Source: Mesorhizobium sp. M1B.F.Ca.ET.045.04.1.1
GTDB lineage: Bacteria; Pseudomonadota; Alphaproteobacteria; Rhizobiales; Rhizobiaceae
Direction: 5' to 3'
Length of the DNA: 64,000 bases
Assembly (NCBI RefSeq): GCF_003952465.1
Contig: NZ_CP034448.1
Coordinates: 4,751,001-4,815,000, forward strand
Shown: in pieces, positions 7,995-16,705 of the stretch
Numbering within the stretch: position 1 is the stretch's first letter
Layout: each line of letters starts with the position of its first letter
Notes under the pieces: model-generated
What the model was told of the DNA's origin: nothing
The model's input: the letters and a program-made list of their open reading frames with translations, nothing else
Databases searched by the model: none
Translations under genes and position numbers: made by a program

Positions 7995-8789
7995 TCAGTG
8001 CTTCATGCCCTTGGGCGGCTCGGAGGAGGCGACGAGCACCGGACCCGTCGGGCGCGGCGGCTCGTTCTCGTTCATGATGCCGAGACGGCGGGCGACTTCC
8101 TGGTAAGCCTCGACCAGACCGCCCATGTCGCGGCGAAAGCGGTCCTTGTCGAGCTTGTCCTGGGTAGCGACATCCCACAGCCGGCAGGAATCCGGTGAAA
8201 TCTCGTCGGCGACGACGATGCGCATCATGTCGCCCTCGAACAGGCGCCCGCATTCGATCTTGAAGTCGACCAGCTGGATGCCGACGCCGAGGAACAGGCC
8301 GGAGAGGAAGTCGTTGACGCGGATGGCCAAAGCCATGATGTCGTCGATTTCTTGCGGGCTTGCCCAGCCGAAGGCGGTGATGTGCTCTTCCGACACCATC
8401 GGATCGTCCAGCGCATCGGCCTTGTAGTAGAATTCGATGATCGAGCGCGGCAGCACCGTGCCTTCCTCGATGCCGAGGCGTTTCGCCAGCGAGCCGGCGG
8501 CAACGTTACGCACCACCACTTCGAGCGGGATGATCTCGACTTCCTTGATCAGCTGCTCGCGCATGTTGAGCCGGCGGATGAAGTGTGTCGGGATGCCCAT
8601 GCGATTGAGGTGATTGAAGATGTGCTCGGAAATGCGGTTGTTGAGCACGCCCTTGCCGTCGACCACCTCATGCTTCTTCTTGTTGAAGGCGGTGGCGTCG
8701 TCCTTGAAGAATTGAATCAGCGTTCCCGGCTCAGGCCCCTCATAGAGGATCTTGGCCTTGCCTTCGTAAATGCGGCGGCGATTTTTCAT
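7995..8789 (-). CDS. purC: SAICAR synthase (phosphoribosylaminoimidazole-succinocarboxamide synthase)
   Basis: A 264-residue enzyme joining aspartate to CAIR with ATP in purine synthesis. It shows the N-terminal RRRIYEGKAKILYEGPEPGT loop, the EVVVRNVAAGSLAKRLG segment and the C-terminal VADEISPDSCRLWD motif with its nucleotide and metal ligands. It has a slightly longer C-terminus ending in a proline-rich tail (about residues 238-264), which rhizobial PurC often has. It is first in the purC-purS-purQ run on the minus strand. Confidence 0.97.
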   Translation of the reverse strand: MKNRRRIYEGKAKILYEGPEPGTLIQFFKDDATAFNKKKHEVVDGKGVLNNRISEHIFNHLNRMGIPTHFIRRLNMREQLIKEVEIIPLEVVVRNVAAGSLAKRLGIEEGTVLPRSIIEFYYKADALDDPMVSEEHITAFGWASPQEIDDIMALAIRVNDFLSGLFLGVGIQLVDFKIECGRLFEGDMMRIVVADEISPDSCRLWDVATQDKLDKDRFRRDMGGLVEAYQEVARRLGIMNENEPPRPTGPVLVASSEPPKGMKH

Positions 8790-9065
8790 CTGATTTTTTC
8801 TCTGGATTGGCGGGCAGGCGGCAAGCGACCGGTTCCTGTCCGTCTGCCTAAATTAGTTGCGGCGACGGTGGCGTTCAATGCCGGTGTCTATAGCAATCGT
8901 AATGTTTGCTCAATCGGCAAATCCAGCCGGTCAACCGGTTTCGGGACTGAAATGCCGCAGCGCAGCATACGATGTAGCGTATTGACCGGCCGGCAGCCTT
9001 TTGGTTTGTGCTGGGTAAGCACACATATTCATCGCCAAGCGAATCGATTTGACCGGAGGGACGTC
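8790..9065. other. Divergent intergenic region between purC and the zeta subunit gene
   Basis: This 276-bp gap must hold the promoters for purC (minus) and the ATPase zeta gene (plus). I see a CCGGTCAACCGGTTT stretch near 8929-8943 and a GGAGGGAC ribosome site just before 9066. I see no tRNA-like, riboswitch-like or repeat structure that I can name. Confidence 0.4.
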
Positions 9066-9386
9066 ATGAGCAGCATGAAAGACCGCGAAGAGGGCTTCGA
9101 GCGCAAATTCGTCTTCGACGAAGAGCTTCGCTTCAAGGCCTCGGCGCGCCGCAACAGGGCGCTCGGCCTCTGGGCCGCCGAAAAGCTTGGCAAAACCGGC
9201 GCCGATGCCGAGACCTACGCCAAGGAGGTGGTCGTCTCCGACATCGAGGAAGCCGGCGATCACGACGTCTTCCGCAAGATCCGCAAGGATTTCGACGCGG
9301 CCGGCGTCAACCAGTCGGACCATCAGATCCGCCGCACCATGGACGAGCTGATGGCGCAGGCGATCGAGCAGATCAAGAACGCCTGA
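9066..9386 (+). CDS. F1-ATPase inhibitor subunit zeta (DUF1476)
   Basis: A 106-residue helical protein of the DUF1476 family. It begins MSSMKDREEGFERKFVFDEE and shows the conserved RNRALGLWAAEKLG segment. In alphaproteobacteria such as Paracoccus this family is the zeta subunit, which inserts its N-terminal helix into the catalytic interface of F1 and blocks ATP hydrolysis. Assignment here is by family. A GGAGGG ribosome site sits before the ATG at 9066. The gene is monocistronic, followed by a palindromic repeat and a good terminator, and no ATP synthase genes are nearby. Confidence 0.92.
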   Translation: MSSMKDREEGFERKFVFDEELRFKASARRNRALGLWAAEKLGKTGADAETYAKEVVVSDIEEAGDHDVFRKIRKDFDAAGVNQSDHQIRRTMDELMAQAIEQIKNA

Positions 9387-9394
9387 GTCTTTAT

Positions 9395-9443
9395 GAGCAT
9401 GATGTCGTCCGAAAACCGCTTCACACTTTTCGGCATCATGCTC
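9395..9443. repeat. Rhizobial intergenic palindromic repeat
   Basis: Arms GAGCATGATG (9395-9404) and CATCATGCTC (9434-9443) pair perfectly, with an inner CCGAAAA/TTTTCGG pairing. It belongs to the same general class as the elements near 833, 9577 and 27328 and lies just after the zeta subunit stop. Confidence 0.8.
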
Positions 9444-9459
9444 TAGCTGGACCAATCGA

Positions 9460-9485
9460 CCGCCCGGCCGAGTCGGGCGGTTTTT
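9460..9485 (+). terminator. Rho-independent terminator after the zeta subunit gene
   Basis: Stem CCGCCCG (9460-9466) pairs with CGGGCGG (9474-9480) around a 7-base loop and is followed at once by TTTTT (9481-9485). This is a strong intrinsic terminator on the plus strand, about 75 bp after the upstream stop codon. Confidence 0.85.
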
Positions 9486-9576
9486 CTTTGCCTTGCCGCC
9501 GTTTCCGGCTGAAACTGCGTTGGAGCGACATGCGTCCTTTTGGACGCACAAAATACGCTCCAACGCTTTAGGTCTT

Positions 9577-9621
9577 CGCATCGTGCTTTCCGAAAATCGA
9601 TCCGATTTTCGGGCCGATGCG
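9577..9621. repeat. Rhizobial intergenic palindromic repeat
   Basis: A dyad with outer arms CGCATCG (9577-9583) and CGATGCG (9615-9621) and an inner CCGAAAATCG/CGATTTTCGG pairing. It ends about 20 bp before the aldolase start codon, so it could affect that gene's leader RNA. Confidence 0.75.
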
Positions 9622-9642
9622 TTGTTAACAAGGGAAGTTCCG

Positions 9643-10416
9643 ATGTCGCTCAAATCCCGCCTGGCTGCCGACGAAACGCTGTTCACCGCCTGGTCCGGCG
9701 TGCCGGACGCGCTGACAGTCGAAATCATCGCCAAGCAGGGCTTTGATGCCGTCACCCTCGACATGCAGCATGGCGGGCACCACGAGGACAGCGTGCTGCG
9801 CGGCCTGGTGCCGGTGCTGGCCGCCAACAAGCCGGCCCTGGTGCGCATTCCGGTCGGCCGCTTCGACATGGCGAGCCGGGCGCTCGATTTCGGCGCCGAG
9901 GCGGTGATCGCCCCGATGGTGAACTCCGTCGCCGATGCCAGGCAGTTCGCCGCCGCGATGAAGTATCCGCCGATGGGCGAGCGCTCCTGGGGCCCTACCT
10001 ATGCCTTCCCGCGCCACGGCAAGGGCGACCACGCCGAATGGCTGCGCGACTCGAACCAGCGCACCATGGCCTTTGCCATGGTCGAGACGCGGGCGGCGTT
10101 CGAGGCGCTGGACGGCATCCTCGAGACGCCCGGCATCGACGGCATCTTCGTCGGCCCGTCGGACTTCTCGATCGCCTGGTCGAACGGCACCACGGTCAAT
10201 TCGACGCTGGAAAGCATGATGGAGACGGTCGCCTCGATCGCCGAGCGGACGCGCAAGGCGGGCAAACATGCCGCGATCTACGTCATCGAACCGGCCGTCG
10301 CCGGGCGCGTCGTGTCGATGGGCTACCGGCTGCTCGCCATGGGCTCGGACCACACGCTGATCTCGCTCGGCGCCAAGACGCTTCTGAAGAGCATGCGGGA
10401 TTCGATCGGCGCCTGA
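9643..10416 (+). CDS. HpcH/HpaI-family class II aldolase
   Basis: A 257-residue enzyme of the HpcH/HpaI aldolase family, which cleaves 2-keto-3-deoxy acids to pyruvate and an aldehyde using a divalent metal. Visible family features are the early FDAVTLDMQHG segment with metal-site residues, ALVRIPVG, the MVNSVADARQF region and FVGPSDFSI near residue 170. The substrate may be 4-hydroxy-2-oxoheptanedioate or 2-keto-3-deoxyglucarate, but no pathway neighbours help to decide. The ATG at 9643 (MSLKSRLAADETLF) is preceded by an AAGGGAAG ribosome site and fits the family length, so the longer open frame from 9493 was rejected. Confidence 0.88.
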   Translation: MSLKSRLAADETLFTAWSGVPDALTVEIIAKQGFDAVTLDMQHGGHHEDSVLRGLVPVLAANKPALVRIPVGRFDMASRALDFGAEAVIAPMVNSVADARQFAAAMKYPPMGERSWGPTYAFPRHGKGDHAEWLRDSNQRTMAFAMVETRAAFEALDGILETPGIDGIFVGPSDFSIAWSNGTTVNSTLESMMETVASIAERTRKAGKHAAIYVIEPAVAGRVVSMGYRLLAMGSDHTLISLGAKTLLKSMRDSIGA

Positions 10417-10441
10417 GCGCGCCATATCGTCTTGGCTTTGC

Positions 10442-10999
10442 TCAAGGCTCCTTCAGCTCGGTCAGGAACTTGGCGAAGGTCATCGAGCCTTCCGGCCAGG
10501 GGCCGAAGCCTGAATCCGCGTTGAGATGGCCGGCCTCGCCGGCGTCGATGAACAGCGACCCCCAGGCGGCGGCAATGTCCTCAGCGACGTCGAAAGCGCA
10601 GAACGGATCGTTGCGGCTGGCGATCACGATCGACGGAAAGGGCAGGGGCTCGCGCGCATAGGGGCCGAAGGTCATCAGGTGCTTCGGCCTGATCTCAGGA
10701 TTGGCGACATCGGGCGGCGCCACGAAAAAGGCGCCGGCGACTGGTCTTTCGAATTGCGGAATGGCCTGCACCGCCGCCGCCACGCCCAGCGAATGCGCGA
10801 CGATCACGACGGGCCGCTCGGCCTCGTTGACGGCCTTCGCCACGCGTGCCGTCCAGTCCTCGCGCACTGGCTTCGACCATTCGGCCTGCTCCACCCGGCG
10901 CGCCGTCGATAGCTTCGACTGCCAACGGGTCTGCCAGTGCTCGGGGCCGGAATTGGTGTAGCCCGGCACGATGAGAATATCTGCGTCCTTGACTTTCAT
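10442..10999 (-). CDS. RBBP9/YdeN-family alpha/beta hydrolase
   Basis: A 185-residue compact alpha/beta hydrolase. It opens with the family signature ILIVPGYTNSGPEHWQTRW (about residues 8-26). The nucleophile serine is in VAHSLG (about residue 70), the acid is probably the aspartate in SRNDPF, and the histidine is in AGHLNADSGFGPWPEG. The YdeN/RBBP9 family are serine hydrolases of unknown natural substrate. The gene is convergent with the aldolase and divergent from a VOC protein gene. Confidence 0.88.
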   Translation of the reverse strand: MKVKDADILIVPGYTNSGPEHWQTRWQSKLSTARRVEQAEWSKPVREDWTARVAKAVNEAERPVVIVAHSLGVAAAVQAIPQFERPVAGAFFVAPPDVANPEIRPKHLMTFGPYAREPLPFPSIVIASRNDPFCAFDVAEDIAAAWGSLFIDAGEAGHLNADSGFGPWPEGSMTFAKFLTELKEP

Positions 11000-11067
11000 G
11001 GCGCCGATGTAGCGAGCGGCATTGTCTCATGCAACCGTGGCGGTCGGGCGCAGCGGATCACAAATGT

Positions 11068-11080
11068 GAACAACGTGTTC
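11068..11080. promoter_or_regulatory. Short dyad in the divergent hydrolase/VOC promoter region
   Basis: GAACA-ACG-TGTTC is a perfect 5+3+5 inverted repeat about 70 bp upstream of the hydrolase start and 118 bp upstream of the VOC start. It could be an operator shared by both genes, but it is short and could arise by chance. Confidence 0.25.
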
Positions 11081-11197
11081 GATTCTTTCCATCTTGTGTG
11101 AACGATCGCGATGGACAATCTGAGGCAGGAAACAGAAGTACCTAATAAAAGCTGGTGTGGCCGCTACCGGGAGGTCGCCGCCAGAACGGAGAGTTTG

Positions 11198-12010
11198 ATG
11201 AGCGAACTGCCTTTTGCCGCGACCACGCCGGTCAGCGTCTCGCGTGTCGGTCTGAAGGCGCGCGACGCCGAAAACCTTGCCGCCTATTACCGCGCGGTCG
11301 TCGGCCTGCAAGAGCTGAGCCGCGCAGAGGGCGCGATCACGCTTGGCGCCGCCAACCGTCCGCTGCTGGTGCTGGAGCAGGATGCCTCGGCCAAGCCCGA
11401 CGATCCGCGCAGCGCCGGCCTTTTCCACACCGCCTTCCTGCTGCCGTCGCGCGCCGATCTCGGCCGCTGGATCAACCACGCCGCCGCCGACCGGATCGGC
11501 ATCGAGGGCGCGTCGGATCATCTGGTCAGCGAAGCGCTTTATCTCACCGACCCCGAGGGCAACGGCATCGAGATCTATTCCGACCGCCGCCCGCAGGATT
11601 GGAGATGGAATGGCGACAAAATAGCCATGGCGACCGAGCGGCTGAACCTGCCTGCGGTCGTTGCCAGCGTGCCGGTGGGTGATGCCGGCTGGCAGGGCGC
11701 GCCGGAAAACACCGTCGTCGGCCACGTCCATCTGCGGGTCGGTCGTCCGGAAGAGGCGGAAGCCTGGTGGCATGACGAGTTCGGCTTCGACACCGTCGCC
11801 AAATATGGCGGCCAGGCCGTGTTCCTGTCGTCCGGCCATTACCACCACCATATCGGCGCCAACGCCTGGCACAGCGCCGGCGCCGGCCGCCGCGATCCGG
11901 CCCGTTCGGGCCTCGCCTGGGTCGAGATGCGCTCGGACAATGTGAAGGCCGAGACTGTGCGGGAAGACCCGTGGGGGACGGTGATCAGGACTGTGCCAGG
12001 CAAGGCTTGA
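11198..12010 (+). CDS. VOC-family protein (two-domain, CatE-like extradiol dioxygenase/glyoxalase fold)
   Basis: A 270-residue protein made of two vicinal-oxygen-chelate modules (about residues 10-125 and 150-260). Metal-site candidates are HTAFLLPS (first module), the ITLGAANRP strand and VGHVHLRVG with a late glutamate (AWVEMRS). The arrangement resembles CatE-type catechol 2,3-dioxygenases of Bacillus, though the substrate is unknown and these proteins are often annotated simply as VOC. ATG 11198 follows a GGAGAG ribosome site; the frame is open from 11111 but that part lacks domain similarity. Confidence 0.82.
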   Translation: MSELPFAATTPVSVSRVGLKARDAENLAAYYRAVVGLQELSRAEGAITLGAANRPLLVLEQDASAKPDDPRSAGLFHTAFLLPSRADLGRWINHAAADRIGIEGASDHLVSEALYLTDPEGNGIEIYSDRRPQDWRWNGDKIAMATERLNLPAVVASVPVGDAGWQGAPENTVVGHVHLRVGRPEEAEAWWHDEFGFDTVAKYGGQAVFLSSGHYHHHIGANAWHSAGAGRRDPARSGLAWVEMRSDNVKAETVREDPWGTVIRTVPGKA

Positions 12011-12069
12011 CGAAGCCGTCGGCGAAAGCGCCTTTCTCCCCGTCACTATACGGGAGAAGGAAGCTTGTC

Positions 12070-13377
12070 TCAGCCCTCTCCAAACACTCGCTTGAAGATC
12101 GTGTCGACATGCTTGGTGTGGTAGCCGAGGTCGAATTTCTCGCGGATCTCGGCCTCGGGAAGCGCTGCCGTGACATCCTTGTCGGCAAGAAGTTCCTCAA
12201 GGAAATCAGCGCCTTGTTCCCATACCTTCATGGCGTTGCGCTGCACCAGGCGGTAGGCGTCCTCGCGTGACACGCCGGCTTGCGTCAGCGCCAGCAGCAC
12301 GCGCTGTGAATGCACAAGGCCGCGGAACTTGTTCATGTTCTTCAGCATGTTGTCAGGATAGACGAGCAGCTTGTCGACGACACCGGTCAGCCGCAATAGC
12401 GCGAAATCCAGCGTCACTGTCGCATCGGGGCCGATCATACGCTCGACTGAGGAATGCGAGATGTCGCGCTCGTGCCAGAGCGCGACATCCTCCATGGCCG
12501 GCATGGCGTAGGAACGCACCATGCGGGCAAGGCCGGTGAGATTTTCGGTCAGCACCGGGTTGCGCTTGTGCGGCATCGCCGACGAGCCCTTTTGTCCCGG
12601 CGAGAAATACTCTTCCGCTTCCAGCACCTCGGTGCGCTGGAGATGGCGGATCTCGATGGCCAACCGCTCGACCGACGAGGCGATGACGCCGAGCGTGGCG
12701 AAGAACATGGCGTGGCGGTCGCGCGGGATGACCTGCGTCGACACCGGCTCCGGCTTCAGTCCGAGCTTCTTTGCCACATGCTCTTCGACATAGGGATCGA
12801 TGTTGGCGAAGGTGCCTACGGCGCCCGAGATGGCGCAGGTGGCGATGTCTTCCCTTGCATGCACCAGCCGCTCGCGGCAGCGCGAGAACTCGGCATAGGC
12901 CTGCGCCAGCTTGACGCCGAAGGTCGTCGGCTCGGCATGGATGCCGTGGCTGCGGCCGATGGTGATGCTGTCCTTGTGCTCGAAGGCGCGGCGTTTCAGG
13001 GCGCCAAGCAGCGCGTCGATGTCGGCAAGCAGGATGTCGCTGGCGCGCGTCAATTGCACTGCAAGGCAGGTGTCGAGAACGTCGGATGAGGTCATGCCCT
13101 GATGGATGAAGCGGGCATCCGGGCCGACGAATTCCGCAAGATGGGTGAGGAAAGCAATCACATCGTGTTTGGTGACGCGCTCGATCTCGTCGATCTTGTC
13201 GACGTCGAATTTGGCGGCGCCGCCCTTTTCCCAGATGGTTTTCGCCGCTTCCTTCGGGATGACACCGAGCTCGGCCAGCGCGTCGCAGGCATGCGCCTCA
13301 ATCTCGAACCAGATGCGGAAGCGGGTTTCGGGTGACCAGATGGCGACCATTTCCGGTCGAGAATAGCGAGGGATCAT
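12070..13377 (-). CDS. purB: Adenylosuccinate lyase
   Basis: A 435-residue member of the fumarase/aspartase superfamily. It cleaves SAICAR in the main purine pathway and adenylosuccinate in AMP synthesis. The superfamily signature is visible as GSSAMPHKRNP (about residues 260-270), with the upstream TSSDVLDT and GRSHGIHAEPT catalytic segments. The ATG at 13377 (MIPRYSRPEMV) matches the usual start; a TTG three codons upstream is also possible. With purC, purS, purQ and purL on the same strand it makes five purine genes within 12 kb. Confidence 0.97.
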   Translation of the reverse strand: MIPRYSRPEMVAIWSPETRFRIWFEIEAHACDALAELGVIPKEAAKTIWEKGGAAKFDVDKIDEIERVTKHDVIAFLTHLAEFVGPDARFIHQGMTSSDVLDTCLAVQLTRASDILLADIDALLGALKRRAFEHKDSITIGRSHGIHAEPTTFGVKLAQAYAEFSRCRERLVHAREDIATCAISGAVGTFANIDPYVEEHVAKKLGLKPEPVSTQVIPRDRHAMFFATLGVIASSVERLAIEIRHLQRTEVLEAEEYFSPGQKGSSAMPHKRNPVLTENLTGLARMVRSYAMPAMEDVALWHERDISHSSVERMIGPDATVTLDFALLRLTGVVDKLLVYPDNMLKNMNKFRGLVHSQRVLLALTQAGVSREDAYRLVQRNAMKVWEQGADFLEELLADKDVTAALPEAEIREKFDLGYHTKHVDTIFKRVFGEG

Positions 13378-13438
13378 CGTTTCCAAGTCCTGCCTGGGAG
13401 AAGCTTTGGCCGCGTCCTAACAGAGGCGGGCCAAATGC

Positions 13439-13978
13439 TCAACGCCGCTGGCGCGCGAACCAGATGCTGGCCACGGCAAGGGCGAGGAAGCCGAGCGGGA
13501 AATAGAGCCGCACACCCAGGACGACGAACTGATAGAGCGCCGTCAGCACGGTGAAGACGTACTCGAATGCCCAGGTCAGCGTGAAGGCAGGCGCGTGCTA
13601 CTCGGCGTAATAGGAACGGTATTGCAGCGCGAAAAGGCCGCCGGTGAAGCCAAGCGTCGTGGCAAGCAGGCATACGAAGGCGGCGGCAAAAGCGGTTTGC
13701 CAGTGCCGGCCGCGCGATACCAGCCTGGCAAGCGTCAGCCCGACCGGAAAGGCCAGCGCGCCGCCGATGAAATACAGAAACACAACGAGGCGGATCCTGC
13801 CCGACGTCTCCCAGTTATAGAGCAGCAGGTTGCGGAACGCGCTTGCGCCCATCGCCATGCCCCAGAGCAAGGCGCCAACGCCAGCGGTGCCCGTCGAGGG
13901 TAGGGCATCGCGCAGGCGGTTTCCGAGGCGCAAAGAGCTTGGCCGCAGCGGCGTCACGGGCAGCAGGCCACGTCGCAT
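13439..13978 (-). pseudogene. Conserved-looking membrane protein interrupted by an in-frame amber codon
   Basis: The frame beginning MRRGLLPVTPLRPSS (ATG 13978) runs as a hydrophobic protein to TAG at 13600-13598, just after LQYRSYYAE. The same frame then continues without interruption for 52 more codons (HAPAFTLTWAFEYVFTVLTA, then another transmembrane segment, ending FARQRR) to a TGA at 13439. The downstream piece has clear membrane-protein character, so the simplest reading is one gene of about 179 codons with TGG changed to TAG. Four or five transmembrane helices are expected for the whole protein. I do not recognise the family. It could be a true pseudogene, a suppressed codon or a sequencing error. 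Confidence 0.6.
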
Positions 13979-14153
13979 GGCGAATGGCCGTTCAGGTTGC
14001 GTGTCGCTGGCGATGCAGTCTGTCTCATTGGCGTCATGCCTATCACGCCATGGTGAACAAGACGTGGCGCTCGATGCATCCAATCCGGCGCTCGTTTGTT
14101 ATTGTCGGCCGTCTCAAGTCGACGGGGGCGCGGCCATCCAACGGAGGACCAGC

Positions 14154-14411
14154 ATGACCACCGACATCAGCAGGATACGCGAGCACATGGAAGTGATCGG
14201 CGCCGATGGCGTTCATATCGGCACCGTCGACAAGGTCGATGGGCAGCGCATCAAGCTGACCAAGGCCGACAGCGGCATGGGCAGGCATAGAGGCCACCAC
14301 CACTACATTCCGCTCAGTCTCGTCGCGGAAATCGACGAGAAAAAAGTCTGGTTGTCGGCGAATTCGGATGTCGCGGTGACGTTCGAGGAAGAGAAGTCCG
14401 ACCCGACCTGA
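14154..14411 (+). CDS. DUF2171 domain protein
   Basis: An 85-residue protein consisting of a DUF2171 domain (REHMEVIGADGVHIGTVDKV, then HHHYIPLSLVAEID and KKVWLSANSDVAV). The fold resembles a PRC-barrel-like small beta domain. Its function is unknown, and such proteins are often stress-induced in rhizobia. The ATG at 14154 follows a GGAGGACC ribosome site. The histidine cluster RHRGHHHY near residue 45 might bind metal, but this is only a guess. Confidence 0.85.
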   Translation: MTTDISRIREHMEVIGADGVHIGTVDKVDGQRIKLTKADSGMGRHRGHHHYIPLSLVAEIDEKKVWLSANSDVAVTFEEEKSDPT

Positions 14412-14425
14412 TCCGCGGACGATCG

Positions 14426-15441
14426 TCAGCGGGACGACCAGACCGGAAACAAATCGCCCTCGGCGGGCGTGGCCGCATAGACACCGCGGCTGATGGTGCG
14501 CGCCATGGTGGCGCCGGCGGCCGCATAGAGGTCGATCGCTGCGTCGGCGCTGAGCTCGATGCCGCTGCTGCCGGTCGCCAGCGCGAAGACCAGGTCGCCG
14601 TCGGCCGGCGTGTGTGTCGGCCAGACGGCGCGGGCAAACCCGTCATGCGCCGCAATCGCCAGCCGCTTGGCGGCGGCCTTGGTCAGAATCGCGTCGGTGG
14701 CGATGACCGCAATCGTTGTGCTGCCGCCTTCCGCTTGTGTCCCGACATGCCGGTCGCGGTATTTCAAAAGGATTTTCTGGCGTCTTCCGGCATCGGGTCG
14801 GGATAGCCCAGGCCGCCGAATTCGTCGCCGATCTCAAAAGGCGCCGCCCAGAAGTGGCGGCTGCGCCCGACCGTCACCGAGCCGGTCGGGTTGACGGCGG
14901 CGAGCGCGCCGATGGTGACGCCGCTGTCGAGCACGCTCGAGGCCGACCCCAGCCCGCCTTTCAGCCCGGAGGTCAGCGCGCCGGTGCCGGCGCCGACAGT
15001 GCCGATCGGGAAGCCGGCCGTTGCCGCCTGAACCGCCGCGTAGCCGAGCTCGCGATAGGGCGGGTAACGGCTCCAGCCCTTATCGCCGCCATTGCGCAGG
15101 TCGAACAGGATCGCCGCCGGCACGATCGGGACGCGAAAACCGCCGACCTCGACGCCGATGTTTTTCTCCCGCAACGCTGCCTGCACGCCGGAAGCGGCAT
15201 CGAGGCCGAAGGCCGAACCGCCGGACAGCACGACGGCGTGGATGGCCTCGATGGAATTCTGCGGCTCGAGCAGATCGGTCTCGCGCGTGCCGGGCGCGCC
15301 GCCCAGCACCTGGACGCCGGCCACCGCCGGCTCCTCGCAGAGCACCACCGTCACGCCCGATTTCAGCCTGGCGTCGTCTGCATTGCCGACGCTGAGGCCG
15401 GCGACATCGGTGATCAGGTTACGAGGTCCGGTGCGGAACAT
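14426..15441 (-). pseudogene. P1-family (DmpA/NylC-like) peptidase with a one-base frameshift
   Basis: The first 225 codons from ATG 15441 (MFRTGPRNLITDVAGLSVGN) match the N-terminal part of P1-family aminopeptidases, which cleave themselves before a nucleophile (DmpA, NylC). The frame stops after PEDARKSF at 14764. The missing rest of the protein (KYRDRHVG..., AEGGSTTIAVIATDA) lies in another frame from about 14767 to 14426. An AAAA run (minus strand; TTTT at 14773-14776) is where one extra A would restore DARKILLKYRDRH. Therefore either the gene lost one base or the assembly has a homopolymer error. The ATG overlaps the stop of the upstream binding-protein gene (TAATG), so the two are translationally coupled. 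Confidence 0.72.
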
Positions 15442-16511
15442 TACTTTTCCTCCAGCGGAACGAAATGCGTGCCGTCGAAGCGGAAGGCGCGGAACGGGTT
15501 CTGGCTGAGATCGCCTTTTTCGTCGAAGCGGATGGTGCCGATCGCGGTTGCGAAGTCATGCCCGGTCAGGGCCTCGGCGAGCGATTTGCCGGAGCTCTCC
15601 GCATCGGCCTTTGCCGCTTTCGCCACCTCTACCGCGGCAAAGGCCGGCAAGGTATAGCCGTCCGTCACGATCTTCCTTTCGCCAAAGGCCTGCACGACCT
15701 TGGGGTCTGCGATTTCCGCCCATTCCGGCAATGCGATCATCAGCGTGCCTACCGCATAGGGAACATCGCCGGTCGGCGTCCGCAACGTCTCGCCGCCGGC
15801 GAAGGTGATGCCGACATCGAGCTGCGCGGCGTCGCGCCCCATGATGGCGATGTCGTCGCCATCGCCGCCGGCAAACACCTTGGTCGCGCCTGCCTTCTTC
15901 AAACGGCCGATCAGCCCGATCTGGTTGTCGAGCTGCGGCCGAAAGGTGTCGACGAAGACCGGCTTCAGCGCCGCCTGTTCGGCGGCCGTGCGGAAGGTCT
16001 CGGCGACCTCTCGGCCATAAATGGTGCCGTCATCGACAATGGCGAACAAGTCGTTCTGCCAAAGCCGGGTGAGGATCGTGGCCACGGCATTGCGCTCGTC
16101 GTCGCCGCGCGGCCCGAGCCGGTAGACCGGCCAGCCGGTCTTGGCGCGCCTGTCGGTCAGGCTTTCGGTGCGCACGCCAATCGTGACGACGGGAATATTG
16201 GCGTCCTTCAGGATCGGCAACGCCGCCTCGATCGCTTCGGTGCAGAGAAAGCCCACAACGACACTGACTTTGGCGTCCACGAATTGCCTGGCGGCCGCCG
16301 CGCCGCCGTCGGCGGTGCAGGCGTCGTCGACGGTATTGACCGTGATGCCTTGGGCCTCCGCCGCCAGCCCGCTTCCTGCCTCGATCTGCTTGCCGAGGAT
16401 CGCCGACGGCCCGGAGAGCGGCGCGGCGACGCCGACCAACATATCGGCATTGGCGCTCGCGGCCAGCGACAGCCAGAACAGCGCGGCTAATGTCGTCGTG
16501 ATATGGCGCAT
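15441..16511 (-). CDS. Branched-chain amino acid type ABC transporter substrate-binding protein
   Basis: A 356-residue periplasmic protein with a clear signal peptide (MRHITTTLAALFWLSLAASANA) followed by a LivJ/type I periplasmic binding fold. The motif VGVAAPLSGPSAILGKQIEAG and the VGFLCTEAIEAALPIL region are typical of the Leu/Ile/Val family. No permease or ATPase genes are nearby, so it is an orphan binding protein or is served by a distant system. It overlaps the P1 peptidase gene by TAATG, suggesting a two-gene operon for uptake and hydrolysis of an amide or peptide. Confidence 0.85.
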   Translation of the reverse strand: MRHITTTLAALFWLSLAASANADMLVGVAAPLSGPSAILGKQIEAGSGLAAEAQGITVNTVDDACTADGGAAAARQFVDAKVSVVVGFLCTEAIEAALPILKDANIPVVTIGVRTESLTDRRAKTGWPVYRLGPRGDDERNAVATILTRLWQNDLFAIVDDGTIYGREVAETFRTAAEQAALKPVFVDTFRPQLDNQIGLIGRLKKAGATKVFAGGDGDDIAIMGRDAAQLDVGITFAGGETLRTPTGDVPYAVGTLMIALPEWAEIADPKVVQAFGERKIVTDGYTLPAFAAVEVAKAAKADAESSGKSLAEALTGHDFATAIGTIRFDEKGDLSQNPFRAFRFDGTHFVPLEEK

Positions 16512-16705
16512 TCGGGCGAAGAGGTTCCCCTATGCCGGAGTTACAGTCCGGCACTATTCCAGCAAAGACCTAAAGGCTGGCTAATCCCGGCGCAACACGC
16601 GAATTTCAGGACTGCGGTCAAGCACTTCGCCCATGCTAGGCAACTTGTGGCGTGCAATATGTGGCCATATATAACGGACTTGGTTTTGACAGGTGGAATC
16701 ATCGG

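Noticed and set aside
13598..13600. Amber stop read as pyrrolysine or selenocysteine
   Set aside because: Selenocysteine uses TGA, no pyl genes are present and a single base change from TGG is a simpler explanation.
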